Assembly (NCBI GenBank): GCA_947683625.1
Contig: CANTUR010000042.1
Location: 1-64,000 of the forward strand
Reading direction: 5' to 3'
DNA: 64,000 nt
From: Mallotus nudiflorus
Taxonomy: Eukaryota > Streptophyta > Magnoliopsida > Malpighiales > Euphorbiaceae
In this document: piece after piece, positions 11,183 through 22,689 of the stretch
How positions within the stretch are numbered: the first letter of the stretch is position 1
Layout: each line of letters opens with the position of its first letter
Notes under the pieces: model-generated
The model's database searches: none
What the model saw: only the letters and a program-made list of their open reading frames with translations
Told to the model about the DNA's origin: nothing
Translations under genes and position numbers: made by a program

Positions 11183-12853
11183 TGTCATGACCCGAACCCG
11201 AGGGCACGTGATCGGCACTAGGGAATGGGTAGGCATAAGGCCCCCGAAACCCGTAGTAAGCCTTAAAGAAAAGATAAACAACACCTTACAATTTAAAACT
11301 TTATTTTAAAATAGAACACATTATCAAACTGATTTTTCTAAAATTTAAAACATAATTGAATACATAATTAACATATTTTCAGTGTCACATATATAAATCA
11401 AACTTAAATCATTATACATAAATGTGGTGCATATAAATAAAATACCCAAATACACTTAAGTCATACAATTCATAGTACATTTACTACTGCAGCTACCTAG
11501 AACATTACAACAGTATAACTTATAATGACCTACATAAAATAGCCGGTGATGAAGAAACCCAGCGTGGAGGTAGTCTAAGGTTGAACTCCTAAGCTCCTGA
11601 AAAAAATAAATTAAGGGGAATCAGACCTCACTGAGTAAGTCAATAAAAAGAGCTGTACAGTTTGAAAACCTTTTTGAAAACTATATATATTTATAGTGAA
11701 AATAATTTATAATGTATAGGTATAACTTTTGAAAAATCTCGGTAGAACCTTAAACCCAAAAATCTAAATGGCCAATTGGGCCCACTTATTCCAACTAGAC
11801 TACCGATCCCCGAGAGCAAAGGCATCGACTGAGGCACCAAGTCGTAGTCATTCACTTAATCCAAATATATGGCACTGGCGGTCCCCGAGAGCTAGGGCAT
11901 CAAATCCCAGTCCATTTTTAACCTTACAATCACTGGCGGTCCTTGAGAGCAAAGGCTTCCACCGAGGCACCCGTCCCAGTTTAACATCCACCAGTCATAT
12001 ATATATCGGATCCATCTCTCAATCTCTACCATGTGCACATAGTCTTGGTGAAGCCCACAAGGTAGCCCATTCTACCAAAATTTCTCAAAATCAACTTTTA
12101 AATAAATAAAAAATGCATTTTAAATCTTAAATAACAACATTAAATTAAATAAAATCATATAATCAGTATTAAAAATATGAGCACATGCATTCTTTAAATA
12201 AACACACACATAGATCATTCTATTGACTTACAAGATGAATGCGAAGGCTGACGACCATGTGTTTGCCTTGATCTTACAACTTCTGCTCCGATATGCTCTA
12301 GAAAGAAATAACAAATCAATTTATAAAATTGAAAATCAACAAAACAATGAATTTCCAGGCTGACTCGAGGAAGATTGGACAAGACTCGATAGACAAGATA
12401 AAACCTAACTAACGGTAGAAATTATTATGAATATCACGTTTTACGAGAAAATCTACCAAAATTTCGACAGAGTCTCCTCTGTAAAATGGACATCTCTCTA
12501 CCAAAGGTAGAGCCAAATCTGCATAAAAAATGCACTTCTAATAACCACAAACATACACACTCGAGTCGGGCTTCAAAAACTACACTTAGCCCCAACTGAG
12601 ATCACAACTCAACAAAACATCAAGAAATGATATCATTTATTTTCCAAAATACATATTACACATACATATATACTAAAAATATATAAAATCTCAATTATTC
12701 AAAAATTAAACAACTCACTTTGCATTTCATTATCAAAATATAATTATGACCTAAATTAAAACCATTACATCAAACATACTAAATACAACCTTATATTCAA
12801 TTTTTTTTGTTACCAAAATAATGTATTATAAATATAAATAATATTTGGAATTA
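11183..12853 (-). repeat. 3' LTR of element F, 5' half deleted
   Basis: Collinear with 17836-19513 of the 5' LTR, with single-base differences and small indels. At 12853 the match stops: the sequence passes directly to the end of the pol region, so about 1.4 kb of U3 plus the polypurine tract are missing. The junction reads TGTAATTCC in sense, sharing TAAT with the true LTR start, compatible with deletion by microhomology. It contains three imperfect repeats with CGGTCCCCGAGAGC near 11804, 11879 and 11936, and a copy of the three-hairpin block. Confidence 0.88.
12432..12518 (-). promoter_or_regulatory. Three-hairpin LTR block, F left copy
   Basis: On the minus strand: HP-A arms CTCTACC/GGTAGAG with an AAA/TTT loop (12512-12496), HP-B arms ACAGAG/CTCTGT around a GAGA tetraloop, HP-C GAAAT/ATTTTC (one bulge), and outer stem TTTTAC/GTAAAA. 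Preceded by TTTTTTATGCAG, an acceptor-like site. Confidence 0.6.
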
Positions 12854-12888
12854 CAAGGCTAAGAGGGAAAGAGATACGGGAAAGAAAC

Positions 12889-14346
12889 TCACATCTCATT
12901 TTCAGTTTCCCAAGTGCAATCCTCAACAGAATGGTTACTCTATAGCACCTTCACCATCGGTATCTCCTTAGTCTGTAGCTGTTGGACTTGGCGATCTACA
13001 ATCGCCACTAGGTACTCCTCATATGTCAGATCATCACTAAGCTCTACGGTCTGAGGTTGCAATACATGAGACAGATCAGGGACGTATTTCCTCAGCATGG
13101 ATACATGAAATACAGGATGGATTCTCAACAGTTCTAGTGGTAACACCAACCTATACACCACTTCGCCCACTCTAGACCGAATCTCATACGGTCCAATGTA
13201 TCTAGGAGTTAGCTTACCCTTCTTGCCAAATTTCATAACTCCTTTCATTGGAGACACCTTCAGGAACACCATGTCTCCAACCATAAAGGATACATCCTTC
13301 CTCCTAGGGTCAGCGTAGCTCTTCTGTCTGTTGAAGGTTATTTTCAATATCTGTTGTATAATGGGAACTTTCTATGAAGTGAGCTGCACCAACTCTGGAC
13401 CCGTTAACTGCCTTTCACCAATCTCCCAACACAATGGTGATCTACACTTCCTACCATATAGTGCCTCATACGGAGCCATCTCGATGCTAGCATGGTAGCT
13501 ATTATTGTAAGGAAACTCAATCAGTGGCAAGTGCGAATCCCACTGTCCTCCAAAGTCCAATACACACATCCTCAGCATATCTTCTAATGTCTGGATGGTC
13601 CTCTCTGACTGATCATCTGTTTGAGGGTGGAAGGCCGTACTAAAATCCAATATGGTACCCAAGGCCTTGTGTAACTCTTGCCAAAAGACTGAGGTGAATG
13701 TGGCTTCTCTATCCGACACTATGCTCACTGGTACTCCATGTAGATAAACAATCCTATTGACATAAAGTCTCACCAGTCTATTAGTAGAGTACGTCTTCTT
13801 TATTGGCAGAAAGTGTGCTGACTTAGTTAGCCTATCAATAATCACCCATATTGCATCATAACCTCCCGTAGTCCGAGGTAGCCCAGACACAAAGTCCATT
13901 GTTATCATGTCCCATTTCCATTTGGGAATTGGCATAGGCTGCAATAATCTCGAGGGTCTCTGATGTTCTAGCTTTACTTACTGGCAAGTCAGGCACATGG
14001 ATACAAACTCTGCAATATCCCTCTTCATTCCATTCTACCAATATGTATCCTTTAAGTTATAATACATTTTGGTAGAACCTAGATGAACACTATATGCAGA
14101 AAAATGTGCTTCTTCCATAATTTCCTTCCTCAAGTCATCAACATCTAGCACACAAATCCTAGTGCCCAATAGTAATACCCCTTCTCTATCAATCATAAAG
14201 TACCATGACTGGCCTTGTTGTACTTCATCCATAATCTTCTACAACTGAGGGTCTTTACTTTGAGCTACCTTAACCCGATCCAAGTATACTAATCGTACAC
14301 TGAATTGAGCTAAAAGGCACTTTCGGGTAACTTCCATCTGTAACCC
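12889..14346 (-). pseudogene. Element F integrase with C-terminal chromodomain
   Basis: One frame broken by stops. N-terminal HHCC finger: EEAHFSAYSVHLG followed by SMCLTC (14130-13980). Core with DDE landmarks ITMDFVSGLP, VSDREATF and QSERTIQ (13900-13580). GPY/F motif in KLTPRYIGPYEI near 13200. The last about 60 residues (EEYLVAIVDRQ...VKVL...SVEDCTWE, 13040-12892) form a chromodomain, which in chromoviruses reads histone marks and steers insertion. A tryptophan codon in the chromodomain core is a stop (12942-12940). Ends at 12889. Confidence 0.9.
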
Positions 14347-14862
14347 TTAATCAATCAACCCATGCAACTCTTTAACAATGGGTCTCCTTTCTGTGCTGAT
14401 GTGGGCAAGATTGCCCGCTGACTTCCTACTCAAAGCATCAGCAATAACATTCGCCTTGCTTGGATGGTATAAAATGGAGCAATCATAATCTTTAAGAAGT
14501 TCCATCCATCTTCTCTGTCTCAGATTCAAGTCCCTCTGCTGGAAGATATATTTCAAGCTCTTGTGATCAGTGTATATCTCACATGTCACCCCATACAAGT
14601 AATGCCTCCATATTTTTAAAGCAAACATAACGACTGCCATCTCCAAGTCATGAGTAGGATAGTTTTGCTCGTGCTTCTTCAATTGCCTCGAAGCATAAGC
14701 AATTACTTGGCCATTTTGCATCAACACACAGCCTAATCCTACTCTGGAAACATCACAATTCACTGTATATCCTTCATTTCCAGAAGGCAAAATCATAATT
14801 GGAGCTGACGTCAACAAATCCTTCAATAACTGAAAGTGCTCTTCGCATCTGTCTGTCCACAC
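14347..14862 (-). pseudogene. Element F RNase H domain
   Basis: Uninterrupted 171-codon piece with NCDVSRVGLGCVLMQ, YPTHDLEMAVVMFALK, TDHKSLKYI and the end YHPSKANVIADALSRKS. Same frame as the RT upstream (separated by a single stop at 14878) and the integrase downstream. Very similar to E 747-34. Confidence 0.92.
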
Positions 14863-14877
14863 AAACTTAGCACTCTT

Positions 14878-15720
14878 CTAGGTCAACCTTGTCAAAGGTG
14901 CAGTAATTTTAGAGAAGTTTTTCATGAATCTTCTGTAATAACCTGCTAGACCCAGGAAACTTTGTACTTCTCTAACTGTAGTTGGCCTCGGCCACTCCGT
15001 AATAGCTTCTATCTTCTTAGGGTCCACTTGTATGCCATCCTTAGAAACCACGTGGCCTAAAAATGCTACTTGATTCAACCAAAACTCGCACTTCAAAAAT
15101 TTGGCATACAACCTATGCTCCCTTAAAGTCTGAAGCACCTTTCTTAGATGCATAACATGCTCAGCCTCACTCTTGGAGTAAACCAAGATATCATCAATGA
15201 AGACTATTACAAATCGGTCCAAGTATGGCCTGAATACTTGATTCATCAAGTCCATAAAGGTTGTTGGAGCATTAGTCAACCTAAAGGACATTACTAAGAA
15301 CTCATAATGGCCATATCTCGTCCGAAATGTTGTCTTGGGCTCATCACCTCTTCTTATCCTCAACTGGTGATACCCAGATCTCAAGTCTATCTTAGAGAAG
15401 CATGTAGCACCTTGAAGCTGATCAAACAAGTCATTAATCCTTGGAAGTGGATACTTGTTCTTGATGGTGACCTTATTCAACCGTCTATAATCGATACAAA
15501 GTCGAAGGCTACCATCTTTCTTCTTCACAAATAACACCGGAGCACCCCAAGGCAATGTACTGGGCCTTATGAAGCCCTTGTTAAGCAACTCCTGCAACTG
15601 CTCCTTCAGCTCCTATAATTCTACTGGTGCCATTCTGTAGGGTGGCATAGAAATAGGATCCGTACCAAGTATGACATCGATACAGAACTCTATCTCTCTG
15701 TCTGGTGGTAATCCTGGTAA
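14878..15720 (-). pseudogene. Element F reverse transcriptase
   Basis: The frame 15597-14878 covers GFIRPSTLPWGAP, KKKDGSLRLCIDYRRLNK, SKIDLRSGYHQLRI, FIDDILVYS (catalytic) and the thumb and connection to SFLGLAGYYRRFM. The N-terminal edge (EFCIDVILGTDPISMPPYRMAP) lies upstream at 15720-15613 in the same frame, after one stop. All catalytic residues are present, which makes this the best preserved RT in the window. Confidence 0.93.
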
Positions 15721-16237
15721 TTCTTCAGGAAAGACATCCAAAAATTCACACACCACTGGCACCTGCTCAATTGCCACATTCTCTTTCTCAACATCTCTTA
15801 CCACTACCAAGTAGCCCTGATAACCCCTTCTAAGCATCTTCCGAGCTGTGATGGCAGAAATGAGAGCTTTTTTTGCCTTTAAAATAAAATTCTTCTTCAT
15901 TTGGAATTCTGAACACCACTTCTTTCTCATAAAAATTCATAAAGCCATAATACCTCGACAACCAATCCATACCCAAAATAACGTCAAATTCCAACACATC
16001 AAGCAACACCAAGTCCGCCAATAATTCTCTACCATCCACCAACACCGGACATGAAGGAAAGAAAATATCTATCTCCAACTCGTCACTAAGAGGAGTCGAC
16101 ATAGACAAAGGAAAGGACAACCTGGAAGGCTGCCACTCGATTCTCGAAGCAAACACAGGAGATATGAATGAATGCGAAGCACCAGGGTCAAACAATACTC
16201 TAGCATCACATGCACAGACTGAGAGAATACCTTGCAT
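15721..16237 (-). pseudogene. Element F aspartic protease
   Basis: 16237-15830 contains VLFDPGASHSFISP (catalytic Asp, retropepsin type) and LDVLEFDVILGMDWLSRYYG. One frame change near 15900 moves the frame to the one used by RT; the linker up to VPVVCEFLDVFPEELPGLPP follows. Equivalent to E 2270-1512. Confidence 0.88.
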
Positions 16238-16412
16238 TCAAAGTCTAAGCATCCTATGGTGTCAAAATGAACACTCGAGCCTGACCATGACCTACCTGCT
16301 GAGATGTCGAAGGCTGCGCAAACCCATGACCGCTAGGCCTACCAACTGGACCTCGACCCTGCTGACTCATAGGCTAAGGCGGTCTCTGCTGTGGCTATAC
16401 TGGTGCTCGATA

Positions 16413-17666
16413 CTACTGAGTCATCGGATAGTAGGGCTGAGCCACTGATGAAGATGAACCCTGAATGTATGGTGGCTGGTATCTAAAGTGAGGACAAGCT
16501 CTGGCAAGATGACCAACCTGCCCACATCTGAAGCAAGTGCCCGATAACATATGACACGGGCCCTGATGGAATTGTCCACAACTCGTGTAAGCACTGGCTC
16601 TAGACCCAGAGCTACTCTGCCCAAAACTCTGTCCACTACTACTGCTGTTGACTCCAGTACTGAATCTGTGACCCCTACCACTTCTCTTGTTCATGGCATA
16701 ACCATGGCGACCAACTTGGTGGGTCCTGGACCTCCTACCACCCTACTGAGAACTACCCACAACTTGCTGACTCGAACTACCAATGTGAAATGCTGGCTGC
16801 TGATACCCGGGAGCTGCACCATATCCACTACCACTAACTATATAAGGATCTATCATGGTGCCCTGGCGAATATGTTGCCTCTCAATCAAACGAGCCTCCT
16901 CAATCACACTCTCTAGGGTGTGATCCTCAGTATGCATACCAATAAAAGCGGGTCCCAATCCAGTAACATACAGCTCCACTACTCTGTAAGGGTCCCTTCT
17001 GATATCCTCTGCATATTGGGACAACCTATTAAACTCCATGGTGTAGTCCTCCATTGAACTATCCCTTCTCGTGATGCAGAGTAACTATCACCTATAGGAA
17101 TCTCTAATGGCTGAAGGATAGAAAAATCTCAAGAAGCGGTCCTTAAACTCTGGCCAAGTCAGCTTGTGCATAGATGGCTGAATCGACTGCATGAACCAGT
17201 CCTGAGTTGCTACTTGAACTGAAAACTCCACAATCATTATCCTCTGATAATCTGTGTGTCCCATCCTGGTACATGCCTCAATAGCATTAATGAAGTCTAA
17301 GGCATCACCCGTATCGTCAAAAGAAACTCTACCAATCCGAGAGTAAAGAAGTGCTGCTTCAGTATCTGACATCCCCTGATTCCTCTACTGTAGCATCTGC
17401 TGTACAAGGGGCATCACCTGATTCAGTGCTGCAAGACCCTGATTAATCCCGACCAGTCCAGCTGCAAGGGCTATGGGGTCAACGGCTGGGGCTTCAGGCT
17501 CGATTGGCTGCTGATCAGGAATCTCAGCTGCAGCTACCTTGGCTCGACCTCTGCCTCTACCTTTGCCCCTATGACATGGAGCAGAAGGGGAGGCCTCATC
17601 GTGCATAGATTGCTCATTAAGTTTAAGGGTTGGATCGACATCGGGGTCAGTACACACACGCCTCAT
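16413..17666 (-). pseudogene. Element F gag with zinc knuckle
   Basis: Start chosen at ATG 17666-17664 (MRRVCTDPD), two bases after the acceptor-like CTTTTTCAG. Four stretches in one frame are separated by single stops: a Gly/Arg-rich head, YQRIMIVEFSVQVATQDWF and RFLRFFYPSAIRD (capsid core, 17260-17090), FIGMHTEDHTLESVIEEARLIE, and the knuckle CFRCGQVGHLARAC (CX2CX4HX4C, near 16540-16500). Gag assembles the particle and packages RNA. Confidence 0.9.
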
Positions 17667-17819
17667 TCTGAAAAAGATAAGGAAAATTGAATTCAAAACA
17701 GGGTAAGAATATTTAACGCAACACGAAATTAGAAACAAGAACATCTAAAAGACAATTATCAACCCTAAAGCTGTAGTAGTTACATAGAAAGACAGACATG
17801 GACAATTAATAGAACTTAT

Positions 17820-17831
17820 GCTCTGATACCA
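17820..17831 (-). other. Primer-binding site of element F, initiator tRNA-Met
   Basis: TGGTATCAGAGC on the minus strand, four bases from the LTR, exactly as in E. Confidence 0.92.
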
Positions 17832-19092
17832 ACTTTTTCATGACCCGAACCCAAGGGCACATGATCGGCATTAGGGAATGGGTAGGCATAAGGCCCCCGA
17901 AACCCGTAGTAAGCCTTAAAGAAAAGATAAACAACACCTTACAATTTAAAACTTTATTTTAAAATAGAACACATTATCAAACTGATTTTTCTAAAATTTA
18001 AAACATAATTGAATACATAATTAACATATTTTCAGCGTCACATATATAAATCAAACTTAAATCATTATACATAAACTTAGTGCATATAAATAAAATACCC
18101 AAATACACTTAAGTCATAGCTGCAGCTACCTAGAACATTATGACAGTACAACTTACAATGACCTACATAAAATAGCCGGTAATGAAGAAATCCGGCGTAG
18201 AGGTAGTCTGAGGTTGAACTCCCATGCTCCTGAAAAAAAATAAATTGAGGGGAATCAGACCTCACTAAGTAAGTCAATAAAAAGAGTTGTATGATTTGAA
18301 AACCTTTTTGAAAACTATATATATTTATAGTGAAAATAATTTATAATGTATAGGTATAACTTTTGAAAAATCTTAGTAGAACCCTAAACCCAAAAATCTA
18401 AATGGCCAACTGGGTCCACTTATTCCAACTAGACTATCGGTCCTCGAGAGCAAAGGCATCGACCGAGGCACCAAGTCGTAGTCATTCACTTAATCCAAAT
18501 ATATGGCACTGGCGGTCCCCGAAGCTAGGGCATCAACCGAGGCACCCATCCCAGTCCATTTTTAACCTTATAATCACTGGTGGTCCCCGAGAGCAAAGGC
18601 TTCCACTGAGGCACCCGTCCCAGTTTAACATCCACCAGTCATATATATATTGGATCCATCTCTCAATCTCTACCATGTACACATAGTCCTAGTGAAGCCC
18701 ACCAGGTAGCCCGTTCTACCAAAATTTCTTAAAATCGACTTTTAGATAAATAAAAAATGCGTTTTAAATCTTAAATAACAACATTAAATTAAATAAAATC
18801 ATATAATCAGTATTAAAAATATGAGTGCATGCATTCTTTAAATAAACACATGCACATATCGTTCTATTGACTTACAAGATGAATGCGAAGGCTGACGACC
18901 ACGCGTTTGCCTTGATCTTACGGCTTCTGCTTCGATATGCTCTAGAAAGAAATAACAAATCGATTTTAAAACATGACTATGAAATAAAATTGAAAATCAA
19001 CAAAATAGTGAATTTCCAGGCTAACTCAAGGAAGACTAGACAAGACTCTATAGATAGGATAAAACCTAACTAACGGTAGAAATTATTATGAA

Positions 19093-19179
19093 TATTACGT
19101 TTTACGAGAAAATCTATCGAAATTTCAGCAGAGTCTCCTCTGTAAAATGGACATCTCTCTACCAAAGGTAGAGCCAAAC
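19093..19179 (-). promoter_or_regulatory. Three-hairpin LTR block, F right copy
   Basis: HP-A arms CTCTACC/GGTAGAG (19173-19157), HP-B CAGAG/CTCTG with GAGA loop, HP-C GAAAT/ATTTTC, outer stem TTTTAC/GTAAAA. It starts immediately after the acceptor-like AG of F's 5' LTR. Confidence 0.6.
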
Positions 19180-20576
19180 CTGCATAGAAAATGCACTTCT
19201 AATAACCACAGACATACACACTCGAGTCGGGCTTCAAAAACTACACTTAGCCCCGACCGAGATCACAACTCAACAAAACATCAAGAAATGATATCATTTA
19301 TTTTCCAAAATACATATTACACATACATATATACTAAAAATATATAAAATCTCAATTATTCAAAAATTAAACAACTCACTTTGCATTTCATTATCAAAAT
19401 ATAATTATGACCTAAATTAAAACCATTACATCAAACATACTAAATACAACCTTATATTCAATTTTTTTGTTACCAAAATAATGTATTATAAATATATATA
19501 ATATTTGGAATTAATATTCAAAATTAACATTACTTAATTAAAATATCAATTAATTTATAAAAATCCCCTAAACCTCTTAAATATTAATAAAACTAGCTAA
19601 AATATATGTTTAACTATAATTAACGTAAAATTACATTTGTACCCCTAAATACATAAATTACATAATGTACTATTAATACTTAAAAAATTCCTTAAAATTA
19701 TTTAATCATCTAAAAATTATTTTCTCAAAATTAAATTTCTTAATATAATTAAAACATAAAATCAACTAATAATTTCTTCTAAAAAATATAATTTAACCTA
19801 ATAATCACATTTGACATAAACTCAAAAATATTTATAAAAATAGTATAAAAATCACAAAAATTATAATTTGAGTTCTAAAATTAATAACATTTAATAATAA
19901 CCTCAATTATTAAAATTTTATAATTCTTTTCACAATAATTTTTGAAATTAATAAAAATATTAATTAAATACCTAAAATTTACAAAAACTTATAATTAACA
20001 CCAAAATTCCTAAAACGTTAAAACAATCAAAACATGACAAATATATAACCTTAATTTACTCTAATTTACTAATTAACCAAAGAAAAATCCAATAAATTCA
20101 AATAAAATTAAATAAAATTATACAAAAATTTTGTAAATCAAGAAAAATTCAGAATGATGCTTAAAAAATTCGAATTTGAACAACCAAATGGTATAACTCA
20201 ACATTTAGCTTAGAACAACCTAAAAACAACACCTAGTTCCATTCAACAACCAAAAAACAACCCTAGAACAACCTAAGAACAACCCAGAATAACTCACCTT
20301 TAACCTCTAATTCCAATGTAGGAGGTGAGTTGCAGCGACAGTTTCCGGCTTGGATTGATGCCTGAGAAGATGAGGGAATCTTCGGTGGCGTCAGATCAGC
20401 TCGGATCGAAGGTGACAGAAGGAGAAGAAGAAGGACAACAGCAGTGGCAACACTTGGAAGCTTTAAGCTCACGGTGGCGATGGAGTCTCGGTGGTGGAGG
20501 GCTGTGGGCAGGCGGAGATGGAGGATGGCAGCAGCTTGGGTCATTTTCGGGAGGGGAGGTAAGCTTTCTTTCCTTT

Positions 20577-20581
<5 letters not shown>

Positions 20582-20653
<72 letters not shown>
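20582..20653. repeat. (TA)n microsatellite
   Basis: About 35 uninterrupted TA units inside F's 5' LTR, directly upstream (in sense) of the GC-rich island. The open frames through it are artefacts. Confidence 0.98.
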
Positions 20654-20655
<2 letters not shown>

Positions 20656-20729
20656 AATATAGGTGTATGTACATATATGTATATACATATATGTACTAGC
20701 AACACATAAAACAACCATGAATTTCATAT

Positions 20730-20731
<2 letters not shown>

Positions 20732-20812
<81 letters not shown>
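20732..20812. repeat. (TAA)n microsatellite
   Basis: About 26 AAT/TAA units inside F's 5' LTR, ending in TAGTAATATAGC. Absent from the truncated 3' LTR because that half is deleted. Confidence 0.98.
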
Positions 20813-20918
20813 GTAATATAGCTAGCTAATTAACAACTATTTAATATAATTTAAAATTATTTGCTAATAATGCAAATTAAATGTTTATTTTTATTTATAT
20901 AAAACGTAGGGTATTACA

Positions 20919-20923
20919 ATTGT
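20919..20923 (+). repeat. 5-bp target duplication of element F, right
   Basis: ATTGT, identical to 11178-11182. Confidence 0.88.
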
Positions 20924-22190
20924 TGACTCTAAAAATGACAAATCTTGAGAATATTTCTTCAGAAAAATCAAACAAGGTTTTTTGTGTAGAGAAGGAATTT
21001 CTATAATTTTTGACAAACATAAAAGTATGGAAAAAATAGTACAAGAAATATACCCTAAAGTAGCCCATGGTACTTATATATACCATCTTTTAAACAACTG
21101 AAAAAAACTTCAAAAATCATTAAAAAAACATCAAGGATTCTTTTTTTAAAGTAGCAAAAGCATACAATGTTAAAGAGTTTAAGTACCATATGAATGACTT
21201 TGAAAAGATTGATTAAAAGATAACCCCATACTTAAGAAACATTAGGAATTATAAATGGGCTAGACCTTTCTTAATCAACAAAAAATACTCAGCAATGACT
21301 TCAAATGTAGTTGAATCATTGAATGCGATGATCAAGAAAGCTAAATACCTACCGATAATAGCACTACTATGGTACTTGCATGCTTTAGTACAAGAATGGA
21401 CCTATATAAATAGGAATCTTGCAAGATTAATATTCAGTAGCCTTGCCAAAAGACCACAAGATATGATTAATGACAACTACATGAAAAGCCTAAAGCTATA
21501 GGTCATACTATTACTTCTTTGTTTAATATTACACAAGTTGTTATTTTTTGTTATTGTTGTAATTATTTATTATCCTACAATTATTTTCATTTGATATTTG
21601 TTTTTGAAATTGTTGATATTGTATTTAATGTTGCATTTCGTATTATAACAACAAAAAGGAACAATAAAGTAACAAAATAGAAAATAAAAAGCAACAAGTG
21701 ACATTGCTATGTTTTTATTTATGTTTTCCTCATTTTTTTAAATTTCAATTTAGGTTAAACCTTCAACAGAAGAAATATTCATTATCTATGACTTGAATAT
21801 ACCATTCATTGTCAAAATGGAAGAAAGAAAATGCACATGCAATAGGTTCCAAATTGATGAGCTGCCATGTTCACATGCACTTGCAATATTAAAGAAAATG
21901 AATCAAAATCCATAAAGACATTGCTCACATTTCTACACAAAGTAGGCACTCTTGGAAACATATAAAGAAATAGTAAATTCAATTCCAAATCAAGCAATAT
22001 GGAAAATACCACATGAAGAGCAATAGATACAAGCAGATCCACTGCAAAGCAAAATAAAATAAAAGCTGGAAGACTAAAGAAAAGAATAATAAAAGGACAA
22101 TGGGAGAATGGAAATAAAAAAATATATGGGAAGTATGGATAGCTTGGGTACAACATAAAGACATGTAGAAATCCACCTAAAAAACTGAAA
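20924..22190 (+). pseudogene. MULE transposase, C-terminal half with SWIM finger
   Basis: Resumes the transposase with VDSKNDKS, then IIFDKHKSMEKIVQEIYPKVAHG (second catalytic Asp region), SNVVESLNAMIKKAKYLP (21300-21355) and LYWYL-like helices to 21501. A 252-bp intron with GT at 21502 and TTTCAATTTAG at 21753 precedes the last exon. That exon has a SWIM-type finger (CTC near 21832, CSH near 21868) and a degraded C-terminal knuckle (LGYNIKTCRNPPKK, near 22150). Many stops. SWIM fingers are standard at this place in MuDR-type transposases. Confidence 0.85.
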
Positions 22191-22689
22191 AGAATCCATT
22201 TCTTTATTAGAAAAACAAAAATTTTATCATTCTTATTGTAAGAATTCACATATTTCATTAATGTCATTGTTGCTACCAAATTTTTAAAATTCCATATTAT
22301 TTATGTTGTTTTTTCTTTATTTGTTCATTTTAATATCAATAATGGTGATAATTAAAAAAAAGCAATAAACAGTAATAAAAAAAGAAAAAAAATCAACATA
22401 AACCAACAATAAAACATGGTAAATAGTGTAAAAAAATTCAACAATAAGAAATTTTGAAAAACATGCAAAAAAAGCAATAATCAAAATCTATGAAAGACAA
22501 CAAAAAGCAACTAAAGGCAACAATAAGCAAAAATTAAAAAAAAAATCAACATTAACACTCAAAATAATTCACAAAAAAATTTAAAACTTATATTAATAAA
22601 TATAAATGTGCATTACAAAAAATCAAACTTAATGTATTAACAAACAAGCTGTAGTACAAAAGAAAAGAAATATACAAAAAAGCTAAATA

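Larger units (their letters stand above)
11183..20918 (-). mobile_element. Element F: Tekay/Del-type chromovirus, 9.7 kb, nested in the MULE
   Basis: Minus-strand element with 5' LTR (20918-17836), initiator-Met primer site, gag, protease, RT, RNase H, integrase with chromodomain, and a 3' LTR shortened to 1.67 kb. Perfect ATTGT duplications flank it and the transposase frame continues across the junction. Gag-pol keeps one frame from protease end to chromodomain (15930-12889), interrupted by scattered stops. This makes it much better preserved than E. The lost U3 half of the 3' LTR and the stops mean it is no longer autonomous. Confidence 0.93.
17836..20918 (-). repeat. 5' LTR of element F (3083 bp)
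   Basis: Begins TGTAATACCC at 20918; its other end is TTTCATGACCC on the plus strand, where the 3' LTR has TGTCATGACCC. In sense order: a (TAA)n tract, a (TA)n tract, a GC-rich island (20570-20298) ending in AAAG|GTGAGTT, AT-rich sequence, the acceptor-like TTTCTATGCAG at 19181-19180, the three-hairpin block, and imperfect repeats around CGGTCCCCGAGAGC (18430-18620). Related in layout to E-family LTRs but a different family at sequence level. Confidence 0.9.

Noticed and set aside
12854..12890. Polypurine tract of element F
   Set aside because: The bases before the shortened 3' LTR are pyrimidine-rich in sense; the tract was lost with the deletion.
20325..20699. Open frame ending in Tyr-Ile repeats
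   Set aside because: Runs through the (TA)n microsatellite; only the GC-rich LTR island is conserved.
21812..22279. Minus-strand 155-residue hydrophobic protein
   Set aside because: Antisense shadow of the MULE transposase last exon (SWIM finger) in AT-rich DNA.
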